Positions 25,589 to 34,406 of a stretch of DNA of 64,000 nucleotides are shown one piece after another. The DNA is from Labrenzia sp. CE80 (GTDB lineage Bacteria; Pseudomonadota; Alphaproteobacteria; Rhizobiales; Stappiaceae): NCBI RefSeq assembly GCF_009650605.1, contig NZ_WAJT01000001.1:1984001-2048000 (forward strand). The letters run 5' to 3'. The notes below the pieces were generated by a model. That model had not been told where the DNA came from and ran no database searches. It worked only from the letters and a program-made list of their open reading frames with translations. Position numbers and translations under genes: made by a program. How positions within the stretch are numbered: position 1 is the stretch's first letter; each line of letters begins with the position of its first letter.

Positions 25589-26374
25589 TCAGACTTCGGG
25601 CTTGTCGTCTTGACCAACGACAGGCAGGGCACAGGTTGCAGGCGAAAGGTGATCGACAGCTGCGAAAACCCGCGCGTCGTCGCCGACCTTCAGCAACAGG
25701 TTGCCGTGATTGTCCAGACCCATGAAGTTGCCGATGACAGGTGTTTCGCACTCAAGAAGCGACACGGTCTTTCTGTAACCATCGCAGCGGAACAGCCAGG
25801 CTTCGTGGACGGGCTTGAAGCCGTCGCTCTCCCAGCGGTGAACCCATGTCAAAAAGTGGCGTGCCAGGGATTCAAGAGCTGGAACGGCTTCAACGTCCAC
25901 GCCCCCCTCGTCCCAAAGGGTTGTCGCAGCGACGTCCTCTCCCGGCTCGGCATCCGACGTTGGTTTCAAGCCAAGCTCCAGGCCAACAACCATCCAGTCG
26001 GGCGCACCGCTCTCGTCATCGCCTTCGCTGACAACCATCCGCGCCATTCCCAGGCCTGCCCGGTTGGCATTGATGGCAGTCGGCCAATTCCAAGAGATTC
26101 CCATCTCCGGCGGACAGATCGCCCCGAGCGCATCTGCGGCCGAGACCATCAGCACGAAAAGCACTTCCTGAACCCGGCTGCGCTCCACATCAGGTTCGAG
26201 CACGATTGCAAAGGCAATCGTCTCGGTGGCGCACGACCAAAAGAGATCGCCCGCCTCCCCTTCTCCACTTCCTGCAGCCGAAACTGCAGCTTCGAAAGGA
26301 TCAAGCGGTGGCAAAACCGGATGGCCGCTCAACAAGGGTGGCAGCGAGGGATTGAAATTCAGCGGCTCGTTCAT
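25589..26374 (-). CDS. Biotin/lipoate-protein ligase-like protein, probably divergent in catalysis
   Basis: 261 residues resembling the BPL/LplA/LipB fold. In the middle it reads ISWNWPTAINANRAGLGMARM, which lines up with the KWPNDL...KLAGIL signature of biotin ligases but keeps only W-P and A-G: the Asn-Asp pair is changed and no Lys stands at the catalytic position. A C-terminal SH3-like part (ETPVIGNFMGLDNHGNLLLK) is present. It may bind a cofactor-like ligand without forming the acyl-adenylate. It is embedded between two uncharacterised genes in the formate dehydrogenase operon. Confidence 0.72.
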   Translation of the reverse strand: MNEPLNFNPSLPPLLSGHPVLPPLDPFEAAVSAAGSGEGEAGDLFWSCATETIAFAIVLEPDVERSRVQEVLFVLMVSAADALGAICPPEMGISWNWPTAINANRAGLGMARMVVSEGDDESGAPDWMVVGLELGLKPTSDAEPGEDVAATTLWDEGGVDVEAVPALESLARHFLTWVHRWESDGFKPVHEAWLFRCDGYRKTVSLLECETPVIGNFMGLDNHGNLLLKVGDDARVFAAVDHLSPATCALPVVGQDDKPEV

Positions 26375-26405
26375 GGATAGGTTCTCTGGATCGTCGCAAG
26401 CCGCA

Positions 26406-26597
26406 TCAGTCGAGTTCGATCTTGCCCTTCACCTCATGAACGAAGTCGGCGCCATCAATCGTCAGCGTGACTTTGGCGTCCAGAGCACCGGAAGAAAGGT
26501 CAGCCTTGCGGACGTAGTCTTCCAGAGCTTGCTGCGAGGTCACACCAACCTGCTTGAGAAACTTGCGCATGGACATGTTGAATGTGTCGTTGTTCAT
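26406..26597 (-). CDS. DUF6494 family small protein
   Basis: 63 residues: an N-terminal helical part (TFNMSMRKFLKQVGVTSQQALEDYVRK) followed by a small beta part ending VKGKIELD. The pattern matches DUF6494 proteins encoded near formate dehydrogenases. No cysteine or membrane span. It may be a small cytoplasmic accessory protein. It follows a 157-base gap that could hold an internal promoter, although none is clear. Confidence 0.75.
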   Translation of the reverse strand: MNNDTFNMSMRKFLKQVGVTSQQALEDYVRKADLSSGALDAKVTLTIDGADFVHEVKGKIELD

Positions 26598-26754
26598 TGA
26601 TGGATCTTTCTTGAACTGAAGGTGAAAGCCTGCGCTGGTGGTGATATTGAGAGCACATCACACAGGGGCTTACGGGCTGTAAGTCGCTGACATTCTGATT
26701 CAACCAGCTTCCAGATTGAATCCGAACTGCTCCTTAAAACACTGTTATTGCTGC

Positions 26755-26925
26755 TTATTCATGAGCACCTGAGCGGTGCCCCATACCCGGATCAAGACGT
26801 ACAGCGTCGTTCTTGTGACTTGTATTGACGCTGACGGCCGAATAGTCGAGCTGCTTGGTCAACACGAACCAGGCTCCCAGGCTGATCAGGGACATGGCGC
26901 AAACGCCAAAAACGAATGCCTTCAT
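26755..26925 (-). CDS. 56-residue single-span membrane protein overlapping the WD40-cytochrome gene
   Basis: ATG 26925 overlaps the stop of the upstream cytochrome gene (ATGA, 26922-26925). The product starts MKAFVFGVCAMSLISLGAWF, a membrane-spanning or signal-anchor segment, followed by about 36 polar residues with several His near the end (MGHRSGAHE). Overlapping start, a proper stop and a clear membrane segment argue for a real gene. It may anchor or accompany the cytochrome. No family is recognised. Confidence 0.75.
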   Translation of the reverse strand: MKAFVFGVCAMSLISLGAWFVLTKQLDYSAVSVNTSHKNDAVRLDPGMGHRSGAHE

Positions 26926-28310
26926 TGGGCTATTTCTCCCGTGGGGTTGGACGGAGGGTTCGGATCCGTCGCGCGTCTCAGGAAGGCCACCAGCGCATCT
27001 CGGTCTTCTACGGATTTAAGCCGCTGGATTGGCATTTTCGATCCTGGCGTGATCACATCCGGACCATAGTCGAAAAGGTCCGAGATCGTGTTCTCGTCCC
27101 AAATGAATTCGGCGGCCAGCAGGGCTGGCGAATAGGCATAACCGGGCAAGGTGCCGGCCTTGCGCCCAAAGACGCCATAGAGCGTTGGACCGGCCCGATT
27201 TCCCCCGTCCGGCGTCAGAGTATGACAGACGGAGCACTTGCGGGCGAATTGAAGTTCGCCAGGATCATCGGTATCAGACACCTGAAACCGGCGCGGGAAG
27301 TCCACATCGATCGGCTCGAAGGGCTTGCGTGGCGCGACCTGCCAGAGATGAAGCTCATCATCGAGGCCCGCGTAAAACAACGCATGTCCAGAGTGCGTGA
27401 ACGCCAGGCCCCAGACCGGACCATAGGGATTTTGAAATTCCTCCAGAAGCTCCCAGGTTCCAGTATCGAAGACGCGGATGACACCATCACCGCCACCACT
27501 GGCGGCCCGTTTTCCGTCATGTGAGATCGCAAGAGACAGAACCGGCCGGCTGTGTGCCGGAAGGACCTTTGTTTCCACGCCGGACTCGATATCAAGCACG
27601 CCAACCTTGCCATCGGTGACACCGAAGAGAAGGCTTCGTCCATCGGGCAAGGCCTTGAGCGCGTTGACGCCCCAACCCAAGTTGACCAGTTCCCGTTCGA
27701 AAGACCCGCTGGCGAGATCAAATTGACGGATCCCGCCGTCATAGGACGCGGTGAAAACCTTCTCGCCGCTTGTCGAAAAGGCGACGGCATTCACGTTGCC
27801 CCGGTGGGCATCAAGCGTTGCCACAAGACCCGGCTCAGTGGCCTCAAGATCGTAAATCCGCGCTTCGTTCTCCCAGGATGCGATCACAACGTGGCGCCCG
27901 GTTGGAGAGACAGCAAGGCTGAGCACCTTTTCGCCGCGGCCTGGAAACCGGTGCTGGATGGTGCCCGTTGCAAGATCCCAGACGATCACGTCGCTGTCGT
28001 CGGCCACAGTGACCGCCCTGTTGCCAGGAAGGAACGCGGCGTCATTGACCGCAGCGTTGTGGCCGGTCAGCCGCAGAGGATCGGAAAGCTTGCCATGCGC
28101 ATCGGGCTCTTGCCAGAGGAACGCCGTGTAGTCAAAGGACGTCGACAGCAGACGATCGCCGTCCCGCTCAAGCACTACAGATTTCACGGGACCGCCGTGG
28201 CCGACCAACCGGCCGGGCCAGTCCGCCGCAGCGGGTCCTGTCACTGTCAGAAGCCCGGCGACCGGCAGTGCCAAAACACCAGCTGCGATGCGCCATGACG
28301 CCCGGTTCAT
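26922..28310 (-). CDS. WD40-repeat protein fused to C-terminal cytochrome c
   Basis: 462 residues. A signal peptide (VLALPVAGLLTVTGPAAADW) sends it to the periplasm. Residues about 30-340 form a seven-blade WD40-type propeller, with repeats such as LLSTSFDYTAFLWQ and AASGGGDGVIRVFDTG. The last about 110 residues are a class I cytochrome c: haem motif CSVCH, a GPTLYGVFGRKAG turn, and a Met ligand probably in TPGSKMPIQRL. It lies directly after the cytochrome b subunit gene, ten bases apart, so it may take electrons from formate dehydrogenase or dock with it. Confidence 0.92.
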   Translation of the reverse strand: MNRASWRIAAGVLALPVAGLLTVTGPAAADWPGRLVGHGGPVKSVVLERDGDRLLSTSFDYTAFLWQEPDAHGKLSDPLRLTGHNAAVNDAAFLPGNRAVTVADDSDVIVWDLATGTIQHRFPGRGEKVLSLAVSPTGRHVVIASWENEARIYDLEATEPGLVATLDAHRGNVNAVAFSTSGEKVFTASYDGGIRQFDLASGSFERELVNLGWGVNALKALPDGRSLLFGVTDGKVGVLDIESGVETKVLPAHSRPVLSLAISHDGKRAASGGGDGVIRVFDTGTWELLEEFQNPYGPVWGLAFTHSGHALFYAGLDDELHLWQVAPRKPFEPIDVDFPRRFQVSDTDDPGELQFARKCSVCHTLTPDGGNRAGPTLYGVFGRKAGTLPGYAYSPALLAAEFIWDENTISDLFDYGPDVITPGSKMPIQRLKSVEDRDALVAFLRRATDPNPPSNPTGEIAQ

Positions 28311-28319
28311 CTGAGTGTC

Positions 28320-29462
28320 CTACTCGGCTGGTTGCGGCGCAGGTCCGCTGCCGGGGGCGTCACGAATATCGTCCTGGTTTTCTTCGACCCAGAGAGAATG
28401 ATGCTCCTTGGCCCAGTTCAGATCCACTTCACCCGATCCCATCGCGTCAAAGGCGCGTTCCATGCCTATGGACCCGATGTAGATGTGACCGAAGATCACG
28501 CAGATCATGAAGACCGCCATGATCGAATGCCAAAGGCTGTTGAGCTGCTGCTCCTGCAGGACTGTCAGCGCCGTCGGCAGCTCGGTTCCAAAGATCATGT
28601 TGATCTTGCCGAATGTGCCGGCAAAGAAGTGCGTGGTGAACGGGAACATCAGCGCCCAGCCCGAAATTGACAGGGATACGCCCCCAACGATCACCAGCCA
28701 GAACAGGATTTTCTGCCCCGCATTGAACTTTTTGGCTGGCGGATGCAGCTTCGAAGAGAACATGCCCCCGGCCTGAAGAAGCCACTTGATATCCGTGCGG
28801 TCCGGCAGATTGTGCTTCACCCACATGACCAGGATCATCACCAGCCCGGCCATGAAGGCGAAGGCGAGATAATTGTGCATGTATTTTCCCATCTGGGTGA
28901 TGAAGCCGAAGGCCCCATCCCCGATCAGGGGTTTCAGCACATAGCGACCATAAAGAATATTCAACCCGGTCAGGCCGAGAATGACGAAAGACACAGCCAG
29001 CATCCAATGACCTAGCCGCTCTACCTCACGGAACCTCGTGATTGTCTTGTCTGATGGCCCCGCTTCGATGCGAATCCGGCCACGGATGGCGTAGAACAGG
29101 CCGAGGATGACGATCGTGCCAAGCAATGCCCAGCTCGCGTAGAGCGACAGGGGGCCGTTGCGAAGTGAGCGCCAGGCCTCGCCCTCGGACTGAATCAGGG
29201 TGCCTGCCTTCTTGTCCGGGATCGACACATTGCCGTTCACGCCCTCGCGCACGGCACGCCAATAGTCGGACTGGGAGTTCACGCCCAAAGTGTCGCCAGG
29301 AACAGCGCCGCCAACCGGGTTCTGTTGATCAACGGGATCCTGCCTCAGGGATTGCGCCAGCGAATGCCCCGGCAGCAAGACAACAGATGTCAGCAGAAGG
29401 CAAAGCAAGACAAATGCGCTCAAGATCGTCCGCATCGCTGTTGTCATCCCGTTCCCGTCCAT
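28320..29462 (-). CDS. Formate dehydrogenase cytochrome b subunit (gamma)
   Basis: 380 residues from ATG 29462, preceded by AGGAGG; the open frame extends to TTG 29480. After a signal-like N-terminus (AFVLLCLLLTSVVLLPGHSLA) comes about 90 residues of probable periplasmic sequence and then a four-helix cytochrome b556 core with haem-ligand His in RLGHWMLAVSF, KYMHNYLAFAF and IFGHIYIGSIG. It passes electrons from FdhB to quinone. The extra N-terminal domain is typical for the longer FdoI-like proteins of this group. Confidence 0.94.
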   Translation of the reverse strand: MDGNGMTTAMRTILSAFVLLCLLLTSVVLLPGHSLAQSLRQDPVDQQNPVGGAVPGDTLGVNSQSDYWRAVREGVNGNVSIPDKKAGTLIQSEGEAWRSLRNGPLSLYASWALLGTIVILGLFYAIRGRIRIEAGPSDKTITRFREVERLGHWMLAVSFVILGLTGLNILYGRYVLKPLIGDGAFGFITQMGKYMHNYLAFAFMAGLVMILVMWVKHNLPDRTDIKWLLQAGGMFSSKLHPPAKKFNAGQKILFWLVIVGGVSLSISGWALMFPFTTHFFAGTFGKINMIFGTELPTALTVLQEQQLNSLWHSIMAVFMICVIFGHIYIGSIGMERAFDAMGSGEVDLNWAKEHHSLWVEENQDDIRDAPGSGPAPQPAE

Positions 29463-29601
29463 AGGATCCTCCTGGGTCAATTCATGTCTGCTGTCATGCA
29501 GTGGTCCGACCTCTGCCCGCTGGATGCCGCCTGCCCCTGCAAGGGCGGATCTGCGATTAGGGTCGAACCTTCTTTGAAATCATCAATCGGCACGCAGCCG
29601 A

Positions 29602-29808
29602 TCAGAATTGCTGCTTCATGCCTCGGGCGCGAAGCTCGCGGCGTTGATCTTCCGTCAGCGCATGGTCCTGCTGGCCGTGATAGACGCCCTTTTCCAACGT
29701 GATCACACGGTTTTCTTCAGATTCCCGGCAGCCAGTCAGGGCGGTGAGGCCCAGCAGAGAGATGGCCAAGGCCAGTTTTGCAGACCGTCTGGTCAATTCA
29801 CAGCTCAT
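29602..29808 (-). CDS. Small lipoprotein in the formate dehydrogenase operon
   Basis: 68 residues. Signal with lipobox LTGC: KLALAISLLGLTALTGCRES, so the mature 43 residues are lipid-anchored at Cys26. The remainder is charged (HALTEDQRRELRARGMKQQF). No family is recognised. It sits between fdhB and the cytochrome b gene; a role in complex assembly at the membrane is inferred from place alone. Confidence 0.8.
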   Translation of the reverse strand: MSCELTRRSAKLALAISLLGLTALTGCRESEENRVITLEKGVYHGQQDHALTEDQRRELRARGMKQQF

Positions 29809-29902
29809 CGACGCTTTCCTGCAGTTTCATGGCGAAAGAACGGAGACAGCTGGTGAGCCGCCTCCGTCCCTGTTTCGTTTCAATGCACAGAAGAAGCGGA
29901 AC

Positions 29903-30502
29903 CTAGAAGTTTCCGGCCTTCTGATCGTATGCAGTGCCCCAGCCCCAAGCGCCGGAGCCAAAGCCACGAGCGACCACGCGCTCGCGGTAGATCGCGGAGA
30001 CAACGTCACCGTCACCTGCCAGCAGCGCCTTGGTCGAGCACATCTCCGCACAAAGCGGCAATTTGCCCTCGGCCAGACGGTTGCGACCGTATTTCTGGAA
30101 CTCGGCAGCCGAGTTATCTTCTTCCGGGCCACCGGCACAGAAGGTGCACTTGTCCATCTTGCCGCGGGAGCCGAAGTTTCCGACCTGCGGATACTGCGGC
30201 GCGCCGAAGGGGCAGGCATAGAAGCAATAACCGCAGCCGATGCAGAGGTCCTTGGAGTGCAGCACCACGCCCTCGTCGGACTGATAGAAGCAATCCACCG
30301 GACAGACGGCCGTACACGGCGCATCCGAACAATGCATGCAAGCGACCGAGATCGAGCGCTCACCAGGCTTGCCGTCGTTGATCGTTACAACACGGCGGCG
30401 GTTGATGCCCCAAGGCACCTCGTTCTCGTTCTTACAAGCGGTAACGCAGGCGTTGCACTCGATGCAGCGTTCAGCGTCACAGAGGAATTTCATACGTGCC
30501 AT
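29903..30502 (-). CDS. fdhB: Formate dehydrogenase iron-sulfur subunit (beta)
   Basis: 199 residues with four cubane-type cluster sites: CIECNACVTACKNE, CMHCSDAPCTAVCPVDC, CIGCGYCFYACPFG and the later CTFC...LCAEMCSTKA. No signal peptide of its own, so it is probably carried across the membrane with Tat-exported FdhA. There is no long C-terminal membrane anchor as in E. coli FdnH, so the protein is of the shorter FDH3 type. ATG 30502 follows GGAGGGAAGACTC. The gene lies 14 bases after fdhA. Confidence 0.96.
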   Translation of the reverse strand: MARMKFLCDAERCIECNACVTACKNENEVPWGINRRRVVTINDGKPGERSISVACMHCSDAPCTAVCPVDCFYQSDEGVVLHSKDLCIGCGYCFYACPFGAPQYPQVGNFGSRGKMDKCTFCAGGPEEDNSAAEFQKYGRNRLAEGKLPLCAEMCSTKALLAGDGDVVSAIYRERVVARGFGSGAWGWGTAYDQKAGNF

Positions 30503-30516
30503 GAGTCTTCCCTCCC

Positions 30517-33414
30517 TTAGGCTGCGCGCTCAATGCGGCACAGAGTGGCCTTGGTTTCCTGCATCTGGGTCACGCTGTCGTAACCGTAGGTCTGAGCAGT
30601 GTTGGTTGCTTCACCGAGGACGTAAGGATCGGAGCCCTTCGGATACTTGGAGCGCTGGTCCTCGCCCTGGTAGTGACCACCGAAGTGGAACGGCATGAAG
30701 GTCACACCGCGGCCAACGCGTTGGGTGGTCATGGCCATGACCTTGACCTTGCCTCCTTCTGGACCGTGCACCCAGACCATCTCGCCGTCACGAACACCGA
30801 GGTCATTCGCGTCAGCAGGGTTGATCTCGATGAACATGTCCTGCTGCAGTTCAGCAAGCCATGGGTTGGACCGGGTCTCGTCACCACCGCCCTCGTATTC
30901 GACCAGACGGCCGGAGGTCAGGATCATCGGGAAGTCCTTGGAGAAATCATTCTCCTGGATCGACTTGTAGGCCGTGGGGACGCGCCAGAAGGTCTTGTCC
31001 TCATAGGTGGCATACTTGTCGAGAAGATCCCGGCGATTGGTGTAGAGCGGCTCGCGGTGAACCGGAACCGGATCCGGGAAGGTCCAAACGACCGCGCGGG
31101 CCTTGGCGTTGCCGTAAGGCGCACAGCCATGCTTGATCGCGACGCGCTGGATGCCGCCGGAAAGGTCGGTTTTCCAGTTGGTCTTGTCGCCGGCAACCGC
31201 TTCGATGGAGGTGCGTTCCTCGTCTGTCAGGTCGCCATCCCAGCCAAGGCTCTTGAGCATCGCCATGGTGAACTCGGGATAGCCGTCCTGGATCTCGGAA
31301 TCGACCGGCCAGGAATCTTCGGCCAGAAGATTGTCCCCATCCCGCTCGACACCGAAGCGCGCGCGGAACGGCATGCCGCCCTCGGCGACCGGCAAGGACG
31401 GATCATAAAGATTCGCAGAACCTGGATGGCCCATTTCGGCTGTGCCCCAGCACGGCCACGGCATTCCGTAGAAATCGCCGTCGCATGGCCCGCCGAGCGC
31501 CCGAAGCGTCGTGCGGTCGAACGTATGCTGGTTCGCCATGTGAAGCTTCATGCGCTCCGGCGACTGACCGGTATAGCCGATTGTCCACATGCCCTTGTTG
31601 AACTCGCGGGTGACGTCTTCAATCAGTGGCTCTTCGCCATTGACTTCGATGTTCTTGAACATCTCGTCCGCGAAACCGAGCTTTTTGGCCAGCTTGTACA
31701 TGATGGTGTGGTCAGGCAGGCTCTCGAACAGAGGCTCGACGACCTTCTCACGCCACTGCAGCGACCTGTTGGACGCCGTGACAGAGCCGTAGGTCTCGAA
31801 CTGCGTCGTTGCCGGCAGAAGGTAGACACCATCCTTGCGGTCCGACAGAACGGCCGACATGGTCGGATAAGGATCGATCACGACCAGCGTGTCGAGCTTT
31901 TCCATCGCCACTTTCATATCCGGAAGACGCGTCTGGGAGTTCGGTGCATGTCCCCAGAACACCATGACTTTGGTGTTTGCCGGCTGCTGCAGCTTGTCTT
32001 CGTCTTCAAGGACACCATCGATCCAGCGGGACACGGGAATGCCCTTCTGGTTGATCATGGCAACATCCTTGCCGTCAGCGCCCTTCATGGTGTTGAAGCG
32101 GCCACGGATGTAGTCGTTTTCAACGTCCCATACGCGGGACCAGTGGGCCCACGCGCCATCGGACAGGCCATAGTATCCCGGCAGCGTATCGGCGAGAACG
32201 CCAAGATCCGTAGCGCCCTGAACGTTGTCGTGGCCGCGGAAGATGTTGGTGCCGCCGCCAGCCTTGCCCATATTGCCGAGGGCAAGCTGCAACACGCAGT
32301 AGGCGCGGGTGTTGTTGTTGCCGTTGGAGTGCTGGGTGCCACCCATGCACCAAATCACGGTGCCGGGACGGTTGTTCGCCAGGGTCTTCGCAACGCGCTT
32401 CATCTGGGAGCCAGGAACGCCCGTGACGCGTTCGACTTCTTCAGGATCCCAGTTAGCGACTTCGGCCTTGATCTGATCCATACCCCAGACACGCTGGCGG
32501 ATGAATTCCTTGTCTTCCCAGCCATTTTCGAAAATGTGCCAGAGAATGCCCCAGACCAGCGCAACGTCCGAGCCGGGACGGAAGCGAACATATTCCGTTG
32601 CGTGTGCCGCGGTGCGCGTGAAACGAGGATCACAGACGATCAGAGGAGCGTTGTTTTCTTCCTTTGCCTTCAGCACATGCAGTAGGGAGACAGGATGTGC
32701 TTCAGCGGGATTGCCGCCGATGATGAAGATAGCGCGGGAATTGTGGATGTCATTGTACGAGTTGGTCATCGCTCCGTAGCCCCAGGTGTTGGCAACACCT
32801 GCAACCGTGGTGGAATGACAAATACGAGCCTGGTGGTCGACGTTGTTCGTGCCGAAGAAGGCAGCGAACTTGCGCATCAGATAGGCCTGCTCGTTGTTAT
32901 GCTTTGCAGAACCGAGCCAGTAGACGCTGTCCGGACCCTCGGCATCGCGAACCTGAAGCATCTTGTCGCCGAGTTCTTCGATCGCCTGATCCCAGGAGAT
33001 GCGCTCCCATTTTCCGCCGACCAGTTTGGTTGGGTACTTGAGGCGGCGTTCGCCATGAGCATGTTCACGCACCGAAGCGCCCTTGGCGCAATGAGAGCCG
33101 AGATTGAACGGGCTGTCGAAACCAGGTTCCTGGCCGACCCAAACACCGTCCTTCACCTCAGCCAGAACCGTGCAGCCGACGGAGCAATGGGTGCAGACCG
33201 ACTTCTTGATGTCGACCTTGCCAACCGTTGCGGCCTGAGCCTGCGCTTTTTGTACCATGCCGCCAGAGGCAGCCGTTACGGCAGCAAGACCGCCAGCCGC
33301 CACGCCTGAGCGCCGCAGAAAGGTTCTACGATCCATTGTCGCCGAGCTGAAATCAGCAAAGGCGGAGGACAAACGGCCGCGCCGCGCGACCCCACTTGTC
33401 TTTTTCCTGAGCAT
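30517..33414 (-). CDS. fdhA: Formate dehydrogenase catalytic subunit (alpha), Tat-exported
   Basis: 965 residues from ATG 33414 with GAGGGAG upstream. A twin-arginine signal (MDRRTFLRRSGVAAGG) lies at residues 27-42. A [4Fe-4S] cluster is bound by Cys74, Cys77, Cys81 and Cys109. The metal-site residue is Cys199, followed by His200 (QARICHSTTVAG); there is no in-frame TGA, so this is the cysteine, not the selenocysteine, form. The rest is the bis-MGD molybdo/tungstopterin fold, ending with the cofactor-binding C-terminal domain (GRLVEYEGGGDETRSNPW). It oxidises formate to CO2 in the periplasm. Confidence 0.97.
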   Translation of the reverse strand: MLRKKTSGVARRGRLSSAFADFSSATMDRRTFLRRSGVAAGGLAAVTAASGGMVQKAQAQAATVGKVDIKKSVCTHCSVGCTVLAEVKDGVWVGQEPGFDSPFNLGSHCAKGASVREHAHGERRLKYPTKLVGGKWERISWDQAIEELGDKMLQVRDAEGPDSVYWLGSAKHNNEQAYLMRKFAAFFGTNNVDHQARICHSTTVAGVANTWGYGAMTNSYNDIHNSRAIFIIGGNPAEAHPVSLLHVLKAKEENNAPLIVCDPRFTRTAAHATEYVRFRPGSDVALVWGILWHIFENGWEDKEFIRQRVWGMDQIKAEVANWDPEEVERVTGVPGSQMKRVAKTLANNRPGTVIWCMGGTQHSNGNNNTRAYCVLQLALGNMGKAGGGTNIFRGHDNVQGATDLGVLADTLPGYYGLSDGAWAHWSRVWDVENDYIRGRFNTMKGADGKDVAMINQKGIPVSRWIDGVLEDEDKLQQPANTKVMVFWGHAPNSQTRLPDMKVAMEKLDTLVVIDPYPTMSAVLSDRKDGVYLLPATTQFETYGSVTASNRSLQWREKVVEPLFESLPDHTIMYKLAKKLGFADEMFKNIEVNGEEPLIEDVTREFNKGMWTIGYTGQSPERMKLHMANQHTFDRTTLRALGGPCDGDFYGMPWPCWGTAEMGHPGSANLYDPSLPVAEGGMPFRARFGVERDGDNLLAEDSWPVDSEIQDGYPEFTMAMLKSLGWDGDLTDEERTSIEAVAGDKTNWKTDLSGGIQRVAIKHGCAPYGNAKARAVVWTFPDPVPVHREPLYTNRRDLLDKYATYEDKTFWRVPTAYKSIQENDFSKDFPMILTSGRLVEYEGGGDETRSNPWLAELQQDMFIEINPADANDLGVRDGEMVWVHGPEGGKVKVMAMTTQRVGRGVTFMPFHFGGHYQGEDQRSKYPKGSDPYVLGEATNTAQTYGYDSVTQMQETKATLCRIERAA

Positions 33415-33507
33415 TCTCGTTTCTCCCTCAAACGGGACGGCACAGGGGTCACCCTGCCAGTCCCGGGCTTGCCGCTTCATCGCGTCTGAAGCAACAAGCC
33501 AATTGCT

Positions 33508-33699
33508 TTAAAAGCGTGCGGTTTCGTAGACTTTCTTGACGTGGTCGGTTTCCCGATACCCGGTTCCAGCGTCCGCTCCCGCCTCAACGGCTTCTGCGCC
33601 ACCGGCAACGATAGAAGCACCACTTGCGAGGGTGCCGAGACCGGCAAGCTTCAGGAAATTGCGCCGATCGGCGGTATCCTTCATTTTTTTGTCCGTCAT
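33508..33699 (-). CDS. Formate dehydrogenase region Tat-target small protein
   Basis: 63 residues: KDTADRRNFLKLAGLGTLAS is a clear twin-arginine signal, followed by a short mature part ending DHVKKVYETARF. It matches the small family named for its place beside formate dehydrogenase genes. ATG 33699 follows GGAG. It may use the Tat path alone or with FdhA. Function unknown. Confidence 0.92.
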   Translation of the reverse strand: MTDKKMKDTADRRNFLKLAGLGTLASGASIVAGGAEAVEAGADAGTGYRETDHVKKVYETARF

Positions 33700-33797
33700 C
33701 GTTTCACTCCAGCTCTCTGATTTTCCGCCATCCAGCCTCTCCAGACCATGGACTGCGACACCCAGCTCCTCGGCGCCGCGACGCGCCGCTTTCCGAC

Positions 33798-34406
33798 TTA
33801 CTCTGTCATGGCGAAAGCGTCGGCCTCCACCGCCATGAAAACACGCCCGAGCGCCCCCACAGCCGCGTAGAACGCGTCCGTATCAGTTGCGCTGAGATCC
33901 TTGAAGAAATGTCCGGCCCAGGATCCGATGTGTTCAACGAAAAACTGCCGTTGCTCATCAAGGCTCGCCACCTGGCCGAAATCACCCGAAATGAGACCTT
34001 CCATCATCTGCATGAGGGCTGCGATGTGATCCTCTGGCTCGGAAACACCTTCCGAGCGCTCAATGCCATAGCGAGACATTGTGGCGCGAAGGTCAGCCAG
34101 CGGTTTTTCATGCAAGAAGCCGGTGAGATAGTATGAACCGTAGGGGACGAATTCTCCGCGGCCGAGACCGATGAAAAGGTCTTCATAAGCCCGGGAGAGG
34201 TTTTCGGTGGTCGCAGTCTCGGCAGCGGTCGACAGATCGGCGAGCGCTTGGCCGACAGGTGTATCGTCGGACTGAAGACCGCGAATAGCCTGCAGATCCC
34301 CGTTCGACGGGGCTGCCTGCAGCATCCTGCCAATGAAGCCATATAGGATCGCGCGATCCACGTCCTCAGACGCGATATCGGCTTGAACCGACGTCACCTG
34401 TGACAT
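33798..34406 (-). CDS. TorD/DmsD-type chaperone for formate dehydrogenase
   Basis: 202 residues from ATG 34406, preceded by GAGGGAG; the open frame runs to 34469. All-helical TorD family features: AYEDLFIGLGRGEFVPYGSYYL and the EPEDHIAALMQMMEGL motif. These chaperones bind Tat signals of molybdoenzymes and hold export until the cofactor is in place. As the first gene of the operon, it probably serves FdhA and perhaps the small Tat protein. Confidence 0.92.
   Translation of the reverse strand: MSQVTSVQADIASEDVDRAILYGFIGRMLQAAPSNGDLQAIRGLQSDDTPVGQALADLSTAAETATTENLSRAYEDLFIGLGRGEFVPYGSYYLTGFLHEKPLADLRATMSRYGIERSEGVSEPEDHIAALMQMMEGLISGDFGQVASLDEQRQFFVEHIGSWAGHFFKDLSATDTDAFYAAVGALGRVFMAVEADAFAMTE

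Noticed and set aside
30673..32685. A 670-codon open frame on the plus strand inside fdhA
   Set aside because: It is exactly antisense to a highly conserved catalytic gene; its length results from high-GC codon bias and the product has no recognisable features.
30517..33414. Selenocysteine at the FdhA metal site
   Set aside because: The codon at position 199 encodes Cys and there is no in-frame TGA; no selenocysteine insertion element is needed.
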